Shown here piece after piece: positions 22,754 to 29,292 of a stretch of 64,000 nucleotides of DNA (position 1 is the stretch's first letter; every line of letters begins with the position of its first letter). The stretch is taken from the NCBI GenBank assembly GCA_026014725.1, contig JAOZHV010000008.1:1-64000 (forward strand), written 5' to 3'. The notes beneath the pieces are model-generated. The model had not been told where the DNA came from. It did no database searches and saw nothing but the letters and a program-made list of their open reading frames with translations. The translations under genes were made by a program, and so were the position numbers. The DNA is from Candidatus Bathyarchaeota archaeon. GTDB lineage: Archaea > Thermoproteota > Bathyarchaeia > Bathyarchaeales > Bathycorpusculaceae.

Positions 22754-25261
22754 TTATGGTCTTCTTTTTAGTGTCATTAGCAGTATTAGGCCGACTATTG
22801 CTATTGCAATTATGATTGCTATTCCCATGGCGATAACGTACATTTCGATTGGAGGCAGAGTAATTTGTGGGATTGGGGCAGGGGTTGCTTCTGGAGCGCC
22901 AACTGCAAAGCTTGTTTGTGCGAACGATGGATAGTAGGCTTTCGAGCCGCCGAATGTTGCAGTAAGGGTATATGCGCCTTCAATATCCGGTGTCCAGATG
23001 TAAGAGAATGTGCCGCTTGCATCGCTGATGGTGGTGCCTATATTGCGGTAGTTGCCATTAGAGTCGATAACATCAAGGCTAATTTCAACACCATTTATGT
23101 TTGTGGGGCGCTCAAAGTTCTTGTAGACATAAAGCATCCAAGCGCTTTGGTTATTGTCAGAAACTGCTGGGACTCCGTTTGGGAATCTTGCTTCAATGGC
23201 GTATTGTTTTGTGCCTGGTGATTTGTCCGTTACTGTACCTTTTATGACGACCGATTTTCCAAAGTCAACCGAAACGTCAGGCGCTGTCACGGTTGTAGCA
23301 CTTGGTCCTTTACCAATTGCGTATACTTGCTGGTCATAGGAATCCATAGTGGCGATGATGCTGTCGCCTATAATTGCTCGTCCACCCCAATCGGTTTGAC
23401 GGAACAAGCCATCTGCCCTAAATATTTCCTCTCCTGTTTCGGTATCAACGCAAGCGAATGGTCCACCGCGTGTTTTAGGGTCAACTGGCGAATGTTCTGA
23501 TGTGCCCATGTAAATTCTTCCGTTAGTAAAGAATAGCGGTCTGATGTGCCATTGATTTGACCACAAGACTTGGTTATAGGGGTCGTCTGCCTCGTAGGTC
23601 CATTGTAGCTTCCCTGTTTGAGCGTCATAGCAGTATAGTACGCCACTCATGCCTTGAGAGAAGAGTTTACCGTAAGCAACGAAAGTACGCAATCCTAAGT
23701 AGTCTAGATAGTTCTGCGCTCCGGTTGGACCCCAAATGTAATCGCCTGTTTGTGTGCTAAAGCCCCAGTACTGCTGGGTTTCTTTGCTCCATACTGCAAT
23801 TAACCCGTCATCGATGTTTCCTGCGGCTCGACTAATGGTTTGGTTACCGTTAACCCAGTCTGCTGGTGCATTCCAAACTTTGTTATAGAGCAAGGTTCCT
23901 AGACTTCCAGGGGCTAGGCTAATAGCCCATGTTTGAACATGTGTGGTGTTTGTGTTTGAGCCTACAACGCGGTCGTCTATCTTGTATAGGTATGCGCTTC
24001 CAGGCAGACCTCTTGGTATTGTTACGTTCCATTGATAGCCGTTAAGACCTAAGGGTGTCGATGCAGTCACGCGGCAGGTTCCTGTTGCGTTGAGAGTTTT
24101 TCCTTGAGGTCTCCAAGAGCCCCATTGGAATGACATTGGGTCTGTTCCCCAGTATGCATCTATGACTGCTGAGGAATTCCACATGGTCATGTATCCTCTT
24201 GTCAAGTCAACTTGGTATCTTATGATTTCTCCATGGGGACCATAGAGGTTGCTGCCCGTGGGGACGTTGGACATCGAGAATAGCCATCTGCCTGTTAATG
24301 GGTCAAAGGCGTGCCATGTGGTGCCAGATGTACACCACAAGTAGGCATGGGTTCCGTGAGCGTTGAATGAGTCCCAATTATATATTTGACCAAAGCTTGG
24401 GTTGAGGCGTTCTCCGGCGGGCGTAAGAAGCGGTTTTTCCCATAGTATCTGTCCAGAATGTAAGTCAACGGCAACGACCCAGTTGTCGACAGCAGTGCCT
24501 CCAATCGAATCGAATTTTACGTAAAAGAGTATTCCCTGTATTATAAGTGAGCCACTAAATTTGCCTTCATACGCATCACCTGTGTACGCACCCGCAGCTC
24601 CAAGGTCTCCTCCAGCTAAGCCACCTAGCACCAATGGGTGGTTCCAGAGGATGTGAGCTGTTTCAGGGGCATAGTCGTTGCCATTAGCTATACTATTTGA
24701 GGGTGTTGCAAGCCAACTTGCTGATATTGTTGACCAGTCTCTAAGTTGCGAGTCTATAGGTCTGCTCCAATATTCAGTTGGAAGGGCATGTTCTGGATAT
24801 ATGGGTATGGGGTCTTGTTGTACTATTAGTGTAAGTACTCGGCTATCACTGGCAAGCATAGTTGTGCCTAGTGGTGTGCCGGGTGTTGTTTTACCAGTCT
24901 CAGTTTTTTGCTCAGGGAAGTGAGTTTGTAGGGTATAGTTGCCTTCCATGGTTGGGACGTACACGGCTCCTGTTCCGCCTGTTGAGTCAGTTTTGAATGG
25001 TCCTAGCGTTTCTTTGCTGCCGTCTGGTCTTGTTACGGTTACTGTCAGTCCTGTCCAGCTTTCCTGCACTAGTGATAGTTGCTGTGTTATGCCTATGTGG
25101 AGTAGTGTTTCTTGGTTGACACCTACCGGGTTCGGTGTAGCACCAATATAAGCGTAGGTTGCTCTTGTGTCTGCAGTAACGGTTGGTATAGTGAGCAGGG
25201 GTATAGAAATAGCAAGAATCATAAAGAGTGCAAAAATGGTCTTATTTGTATTTTTTTGCAT
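22754..25261 (-). CDS. Secreted PQQ-type beta-propeller protein, membrane-anchored (paralogue 1)
   Basis: 835 aa. Signal peptide (KTIFALFMILAISIPLLTIP), an Ig-like N-terminal domain (residues about 30-150, ATPNPVGVNQETLLHIGITQ), a conserved LPTEYWSRPID linker, then PQQ-type propeller blades (for example DTETGEEIFRADGLF, YDAQTGKLQWTYEADDPYN, VAVDLHSGQILWEKPL) to about residue 650, Ig-like domains, and a C-terminal helix (MYVIAMGIAIIIAIAIVGLI) with KRRP stop-transfer. It should be tethered outside the cell. There is no evidence of bound PQQ; the propeller may bind polymers. Three paralogues are at 29293, 52830 and 55843; this one lies inside the integrated element. Good AGGAG site 9 bp before ATG. 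Divergent from a TrmB-type regulator. Confidence 0.85.
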   Translation of the reverse strand: MQKNTNKTIFALFMILAISIPLLTIPTVTADTRATYAYIGATPNPVGVNQETLLHIGITQQLSLVQESWTGLTVTVTRPDGSKETLGPFKTDSTGGTGAVYVPTMEGNYTLQTHFPEQKTETGKTTPGTPLGTTMLASDSRVLTLIVQQDPIPIYPEHALPTEYWSRPIDSQLRDWSTISASWLATPSNSIANGNDYAPETAHILWNHPLVLGGLAGGDLGAAGAYTGDAYEGKFSGSLIIQGILFYVKFDSIGGTAVDNWVVAVDLHSGQILWEKPLLTPAGERLNPSFGQIYNWDSFNAHGTHAYLWCTSGTTWHAFDPLTGRWLFSMSNVPTGSNLYGPHGEIIRYQVDLTRGYMTMWNSSAVIDAYWGTDPMSFQWGSWRPQGKTLNATGTCRVTASTPLGLNGYQWNVTIPRGLPGSAYLYKIDDRVVGSNTNTTHVQTWAISLAPGSLGTLLYNKVWNAPADWVNGNQTISRAAGNIDDGLIAVWSKETQQYWGFSTQTGDYIWGPTGAQNYLDYLGLRTFVAYGKLFSQGMSGVLYCYDAQTGKLQWTYEADDPYNQVLWSNQWHIRPLFFTNGRIYMGTSEHSPVDPKTRGGPFACVDTETGEEIFRADGLFRQTDWGGRAIIGDSIIATMDSYDQQVYAIGKGPSATTVTAPDVSVDFGKSVVIKGTVTDKSPGTKQYAIEARFPNGVPAVSDNNQSAWMLYVYKNFERPTNINGVEISLDVIDSNGNYRNIGTTISDASGTFSYIWTPDIEGAYTLTATFGGSKAYYPSFAQTSFAVGAPEATPAPIPQITLPPIEMYVIAMGIAIIIAIAIVGLILLMTLKRRP

Positions 25262-25351
25262 TTTTCTTTCTCCTAAGTTTGTTAAATTGTTCCATAATTA
25301 ATTTAAGAACTGTTAACTAGCGCCTTCAGTGAAAATTGAATTTAAATAAAT

Positions 25352-25370
25352 AATTCCAAGTGACTTGGGA
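25352..25370. promoter_or_regulatory. Palindromic operator between PQQ gene and TrmB-type regulator
   Basis: CCAAGT-G-ACTTGG (25356-25368) is a perfect palindrome, 18 bp upstream of the regulator's TATA box. The surrounding AATTCCAAGTGACT differs by one base from AATTCCAAGTAACT in the repeat at 20499-20512. Confidence 0.5.
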
Positions 25371-25386
25371 CTGTTTAAAAAAACTA

Positions 25387-25394
25387 TTTATACA
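25387..25394 (+). promoter_or_regulatory. TATA box of the TrmB-type regulator
   Basis: TTTATACA lies 31-38 bp before ATG 25425 and inside the longer TTG-initiated frame, so the start at 25425 is preferred. Confidence 0.6.
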
Positions 25395-25424
25395 TTCTAC
25401 ATCAAAAATATTGCTACGATAGAG

Positions 25425-26210
25425 ATGCACTCGGACCTTTTAAATTGCCTAATGGCATACGGATTGACTCTAAACCAAGCAAAAATCTACATAACAATGA
25501 TTCAATTCAAAGTCGATACTATTAAGGCAATTTCCAATTTCTCCAAGCTACCTGTAGAAAGTATTTATCGATCTATAGAAGGTCTAGAAAAAAAGCATCT
25601 TGTTGAAAAACAACTTAGTAAACCTATTAAATTTAAAGTATTGGCCCCTAAAGAAGCCTTACTTTTATTGAAAAAAATGGATAACGACAAGAGAGTTAGC
25701 TTATACAAGCAAACAGATTTTCTAGTTAAAGAATTAATAAACAATAAACCAACTGCTGAAACTCATTCCAACGAAACCGATACGGCACTAATATCTAGTT
25801 ATGATGCATTCATACAAAAACTAGGTTTAGCTGTTCACAAAATGAACAAGACATTTCAAGGAATTACATGCTTGAACAATTTCAGGCTTGGCATGTTGCA
25901 TAACGGCAGGTTTTATGAAAAGTGTGTTAAACGAGGAGTAAAATGTTATCATATTGTAACTTTGCCTCCAACACCCCAATCAATACATTTAGGCGATAGC
26001 CACTTATTGAATACTGGCTGTTGGGAGCGCAAATTCATCAAAGAACATTTTATGGAATTTGCTATTATTGATAAGCGAGAACTATTTATGTCCCTTACAG
26101 TTCCTCAGCAAGGAAAAAATCATAGGGCAATCCATACAACTAACTCTTGCCTGTTAACTATGGCTATGACTTATTTTGACATGCTTTGGATTAATGGAGA
26201 AGAAGCCTAA
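25425..26210 (+). CDS. TrmB-family transcriptional regulator
   Basis: 261 aa from ATG 25425 (an in-frame TTG at 25365 lies upstream of the TATA box and is rejected). Residues 1-80 are the TrmB winged helix: LMAYGLTLNQAKIYITMIQF, KAISNFSKLPVESIYRSIEG, and the wing with KPIKFKVLAPKEALLLLKKM. A helical linker follows, and the C-terminal part (TFQGITCLNNFRLGMLHNGR ... VKRGVKCYHIVTLP ... FAIIDKRELFMSLTVPQQGK) resembles the TrmB effector domain. It probably controls the divergent PQQ-propeller gene through the palindrome between them. Lys- and Asn-rich, AT-rich codon use is distinct from the R-M genes. Confidence 0.8.
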   Translation: MHSDLLNCLMAYGLTLNQAKIYITMIQFKVDTIKAISNFSKLPVESIYRSIEGLEKKHLVEKQLSKPIKFKVLAPKEALLLLKKMDNDKRVSLYKQTDFLVKELINNKPTAETHSNETDTALISSYDAFIQKLGLAVHKMNKTFQGITCLNNFRLGMLHNGRFYEKCVKRGVKCYHIVTLPPTPQSIHLGDSHLLNTGCWERKFIKEHFMEFAIIDKRELFMSLTVPQQGKNHRAIHTTNSCLLTMAMTYFDMLWINGEEA

Positions 26211-26294
26211 AACATCAATTAATGAATCTCATCAATCAACAATCAAGATTTAGCAATAATGTTTTAGCAGGCTCGCTTTAATGTTCCAAGAGCA

Positions 26295-26738
26295 TTAATT
26301 TTGGTTTGTTTTTATTGTTCTTTTTCGGCATATCGTTTGTGTATACTGGAAGGATACGGTAATTCGCTTTCTACTTAGGCTCCTGCTAATTTCATTATTA
26401 ATCCGGTTGTTTTCTTTTCCTTTGCTTGCATGCCCAAAACGTGCCACTTTCCAACGTTTCATGTCTCCTCTTATTATCTGGGGATTGCTGGTTAGTATGT
26501 AGAAGGGCAGTTTTGTCTGAGAAGTGTAGAGTTCAGCTATAAAGTTAAGAAGACGTTTACCAACACCTATACCCTGATAGTCAGGCAGCACAACTAAGCG
26601 GCTAACTCGAAAATATTTAGCCATCATCCTAACAGCAGCGACGGCGATAAACGCTATAGGCTTGTTTTGGTAGATAGCACAGTAGCACCTAACACCTGCT
26701 CCAAGAGAACCGTTTAGATAATGATAGCTCCGAAACAT
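26295..26738 (-). CDS. GNAT acetyltransferase-fold protein, probably the C-terminal half of an ABC-GNAT fusion
   Basis: 147 aa as an independent ORF. It contains FRSYHYLNGSL, IAFIAVAAVRMM, the acetyl-CoA-binding beta4/alpha3 region VSRLVVLPDYQGIGVGKRLL, LTSNPQIIRGDMKRW and a C-terminal RKRITVSFQY. The same frame is open further upstream through KKRIRPPIELQVYRCGTSAWQ and joins the ATPase gene at the A7 run 26795-26801, so the ATG at 26738 is probably not the true start. This matches an ABC-type ATPase fused to a predicted acetyltransferase (COG2401-like), known from archaea and phages. Substrate unknown; DNA-base modification by a Mom-like reaction is one possibility. Confidence 0.75.
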   Translation of the reverse strand: MFRSYHYLNGSLGAGVRCYCAIYQNKPIAFIAVAAVRMMAKYFRVSRLVVLPDYQGIGVGKRLLNFIAELYTSQTKLPFYILTSNPQIIRGDMKRWKVARFGHASKGKENNRINNEISRSLSRKRITVSFQYTQTICRKRTIKTNQN

Positions 26739-27337
26739 CTGCCAAGCTGATGTGCCGCACCGATAAACTTGGAGTTCAATGGGCGGCCTAATTCTTTTTT
26801 TCGGATAAACTCCATAGTGTCAGTGCAGAAAACCCAGTCTGGGTCAAGCCAATCCACTACATCATAGTGGCATGTGACGGCGATAAACTTCTTGCCTGAG
26901 CGTTTAACTGTTCTGCTAATCGCGAAGGCGCTAACTTTAGCTATTTCTCTGTCAACCACACTTGTGAACTCGTCAAAAACTATTAGCGGCTTATCCAAGC
27001 ATAAGGCTCTGGCAATGTCAACCCTCATCTTCTCACCTTGGCTAAGGCAATCATAGCTTTTTAGCCAATCCCGTGGAGAGGCAAACCCTACGCTGCAAAG
27101 TATCCTTGTTATCTCTGAAGTCTCAAGCTCCTCTGGAAAATCATCTAAAACGCAACTGCTCTTGTATTCAAAGCCTCGAATATAAGCATCGGGGAACAGT
27201 TGCTTGGCTATGCTTGTCTTGCCTGAGCCACTGCGCCCCACAATAACACCAACTTGCCAATCGAAATCTTCCAGCTGCAAGGAGCCTTTGAAGCGCTTCT
27301 CCAACTTTACATCATTGAGCGTATAGCTTCCGACCAC
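26714..27337 (-). CDS. ABC-type ATPase of the viral ParB/ABC/GNAT cassette
   Basis: 207 aa. Walker A VGRSGSGKTSIAKQL, signature CLSQGEKMRVDIARA, Walker B LIVFDEFTSVVDREI and switch His in VTCHYDVVDWL. There are no membrane or transporter features, so it is a soluble ABC ATPase. The last 27 residues (ELGRPLNSKF ... FGAIII) look like an out-of-frame tail; a -1 shift at CGA AAA AAA G leads instead into RKKRIRPPIELQVYRCG and the GNAT domain, producing a protein of about 350 aa. It lies 38 bp below the ParB-like gene. Confidence 0.82.
   Translation of the reverse strand: MVGSYTLNDVKLEKRFKGSLQLEDFDWQVGVIVGRSGSGKTSIAKQLFPDAYIRGFEYKSSCVLDDFPEELETSEITRILCSVGFASPRDWLKSYDCLSQGEKMRVDIARALCLDKPLIVFDEFTSVVDREIAKVSAFAISRTVKRSGKKFIAVTCHYDVVDWLDPDWVFCTDTMEFIRKKELGRPLNSKFIGAAHQLGRCFGAIII
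26795..26801 (-). other. A7 slippery run joining ABC and GNAT frames
   Basis: On the minus strand the zero frame reads CGA AAA AAA GAA. A -1 slip on A-AAA-AAA gives AGA ATT AGG CCG CCC ATT, continuing in frame with the GNAT domain. Either a programmed frameshift or a one-base indel. Confidence 0.5.
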
Positions 27338-27375
27338 GCTTTGAGCGCGGAAACTATTGCTTTCTTGCCAGCTTT

Positions 27376-27933
27376 TTACAATGTCAAAATCCGTAGCTTA
27401 TACCCCTCCAACTTTAGTTTTTCAAACTTAGTTTTCTGGTCAGCCTCGTCTTTGCACTCGACAATTATCTCGTAGGTTCCGGGAACCGAAAAAGAGATTT
27501 CACGGTCATCCACCTCCATTGGAAGCTTCTCGCCTACGGATTCAAGAAGCGCCTTCAAATCTTCCTTCTCTCCCTGTTCAACAATGCGCAAATAGTCAGC
27601 AGTGTCCAACTCCCTGTTGTGTTTGCCTCTTAGCTTGTTTAGCACCTGCCGCAGCAATCGACGGTCAACCTCTTTGACTGGCAAGCAGATGACGCTGCAC
27701 TCGGTCATGCCAAGCTCCTTCATAGCCGTAATACGCTGTTGCCCATCAGCCACCAAAAGCTCACAGTTGGTTACGACTGGAACGATGTCACCCCACCGCT
27801 TAATTGAAGCTTTCAAGCGGTCAAGCTGCGCCAAAGTCATCCTGTTGGGATTATTTTCTGTGTCAAGTTTTAAGTCGCTGATTTTCACACGTTCTGACAT
27901 AGGAATTGGAATTTCCCTTTCAAACTCACTCAA
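27376..27933 (-). CDS. ParB-like (ParB/Srx-fold) protein
   Basis: 185 aa. MSERVKISDLKLDTENNPNR, then QLDRLKASIKRWGDIVPVVT and NCELLVADGQQRITAMKELG form the ParB N-terminal fold, with DGQQR in place of the GHRR/GERR box. A C-terminal region (DREISFSVPGTYEIIVECKD) is beta-rich. No ParB HTH domain is present, so chromosome partitioning is unlikely; stand-alone ParB-fold proteins in phages act as nucleases or NTP-dependent clamps near packaging or modification genes. Overlaps the 249-aa gene by 4 bp. Start may be ATG 27933 or the internal ATG at residue 13. Confidence 0.8.
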   Translation of the reverse strand: MSEFEREIPIPMSERVKISDLKLDTENNPNRMTLAQLDRLKASIKRWGDIVPVVTNCELLVADGQQRITAMKELGMTECSVICLPVKEVDRRLLRQVLNKLRGKHNRELDTADYLRIVEQGEKEDLKALLESVGEKLPMEVDDREISFSVPGTYEIIVECKDEADQKTKFEKLKLEGYKLRILTL

Positions 27934-28679
27934 TCTTTATTCTCTCCTACCTTTTCAAAATACCCCTTACACTTTTCCGTGCAACCTGGACATTTCTCTT
28001 TAAGGTAACGCGCGTTACGGGCATCAGTCTCCGCATTCGCCGCTTGTTCTTGCTGCTCTTCCAACTCATCTGCCCTATCTTGTTCTGGCGTGCGGTTGGC
28101 GATTAACTGCTCAATCTCCTCAGCGGTTTTGAATATGCGATGTCGTTCACAGTAGCGTTGAAAACTCTCAGGCGTGAATAGGTCATGGTTCCAGTTTGCA
28201 TAAACAGGAGCCAAGCGCCGTTGCTGTTCACCTTCGCAAAGTTCCCAGTAGCCAGGCTGGTTAAGGACTGCTTCTTCGGCGTCGTATTGTTCTTTGAACT
28301 TGCTGGTTTCTTCTATTAACCAGTAAAACCGCGTGTAGAACACCCAGTTAACCACAGGGTCTTTGTACGTTACAAAAGCGTCTGTGAAGGCTTGGAAAAT
28401 CTCAAGTATTCTTGCCATAAAGCGACGGTTGGCTGCCTCCACGATTGCTTGGTCGCTTGGCGACAGCGGATTATAAGCGGTTTCTCCCCCTTCAAGTGCC
28501 TCAGTCATTTTATCAGCGTGAGCTTGCAAGATTTGATTTGCTCGTCTATGTAATTCATTTTCAGCGCGGTCTAAATCTGCGTCACCGTTTTCCCATGTTA
28601 TTTTTGTTGTGCCTTCTTGGGGAAGTTCAGGTAACACGTTTTTTTCTAATGCGTGCAGTTTCTTGCTTACGATATTCAT
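27930..28679 (-). CDS. Unknown helical viral protein with C-terminal Cys cluster
   Basis: 249 aa, not recognised. Strongly helical and acidic, with WENGDADLDRAENELHRRAN, a Trp/Tyr-rich middle (PVVNWVFYTRFYWLIEETSK), Glu/Gln-rich coiled coil (ADELEEQQEQAANAETDARN) and a terminal Cys cluster (EKCPGCTEKCKGYFEKV) that could bind a metal. Overlaps both neighbours by 4 bp, forming a single operon with the ParB, ABC and GNAT genes. It may be a packaging or modification accessory protein. Confidence 0.55.
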   Translation of the reverse strand: MNIVSKKLHALEKNVLPELPQEGTTKITWENGDADLDRAENELHRRANQILQAHADKMTEALEGGETAYNPLSPSDQAIVEAANRRFMARILEIFQAFTDAFVTYKDPVVNWVFYTRFYWLIEETSKFKEQYDAEEAVLNQPGYWELCEGEQQRRLAPVYANWNHDLFTPESFQRYCERHRIFKTAEEIEQLIANRTPEQDRADELEEQQEQAANAETDARNARYLKEKCPGCTEKCKGYFEKVGENKD

Positions 28680-28963
28680 TTCTTTTCATCCTCTGGTTTC
28701 GGTATTAGTATGCTGTTTTTGAGCTTCTCCTCTAGCTCTATTACCCTGAGTTCCAGCTCCTCGTCCTTGAGTAAGCCGCCGTAAGTTGAGACTGCTGAAA
28801 CCAGCACTCTAGCCCAGCCCTGCTGAGCCCGGTCGCTGCCGCCTCGTGGCGTGTGAATTTTTCTGTGAGCTAAGCTCAGAACACCGTCTAAAACGCGAAA
28901 CAACGTGTTTCTGCGCTCTTTTACGTTACACTTTTCTGCTACTTTCCCTTCAGTTTTAACCAT
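28676..28963 (-). CDS. Small coiled-coil viral protein, first gene of the ParB cassette
   Basis: 95 aa. Basic N-terminus (VKERRNTLFRVLDGVLSLAH), RGGSDRAQQGWARVLVSAVS, then a coiled coil (EELELRVIELEEKLKNS). The pattern recalls small proteins encoded upstream of terminase in archaeal tailed viruses, but this is from general impression only. It is the gene closest to the right attachment site. Confidence 0.5.
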   Translation of the reverse strand: MVKTEGKVAEKCNVKERRNTLFRVLDGVLSLAHRKIHTPRGGSDRAQQGWARVLVSAVSTYGGLLKDEELELRVIELEEKLKNSILIPKPEDEKK

Positions 28964-29140
28964 TAAAACTACCCCTTTTAGTTCTTAGATAAGTAAAAGA
29001 TGAATGCTTGAACACGCTTCAAACCTTGGACTGACGAAACAAAGTTGATTGACTCGCTAATCTGACATTATTAATAAGCGAGTTAGGAGGAACTTATAAA
29101 AAAAGGGGTTTTGCGGGTGATGTCTCCATAAAAAGGTATG

Positions 29141-29161
29141 TCCGTACTAGACGACAGGCCC
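29141..29161. repeat. Attachment core, distal copy
   Basis: Exact 21-bp copy of tRNA-Arg nucleotides 1-21, in the same orientation as the copy at 10081-10101. No tRNA body follows, so it marks the far end of the integrated element (about 19.06 kb between identical positions of the two cores). Confidence 0.82.
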
Positions 29162-29196
29162 CTTGTTTTGTCTCCTCAGAAAAATGAGGGCAGAGA

Positions 29197-29205
29197 AGTA
29201 AATAC
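29197..29205 (-). promoter_or_regulatory. Orphaned original tRNA-Arg promoter (candidate)
   Basis: Minus strand TATTTACTT lies 36-44 bp upstream of the position where the tRNA 5' end would have been (29161) before integration. Confidence 0.35.
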
Positions 29206-29229
29206 TTTGCTGGAACTTAAGAATAGTGG

Positions 29230-29280
29230 TTGCGGCAAAACCGCAAGTTGTCGAAAAGCCGATAAAAACTAAAAAAGGGA
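29230..29280 (-). terminator. Hairpin and T-rich terminator after PQQ gene 2
   Basis: The minus strand has CCCTTTTTTAGTTT (29268-29279) shortly after the stop, then a GC-rich hairpin TTGCGG-CAAAA-CCGCAA at 29230-29246. This paralogue lacks the conserved structured element found beside the other three. Confidence 0.5.
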
Positions 29281-29292
29281 AGGGAATTTTTG

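Noticed and set aside
29230-29280. A fourth copy of the PQQ-associated structured element
   Set aside because: The region has an unrelated hairpin (TTGCGG/CCGCAA) and lacks the conserved ends.
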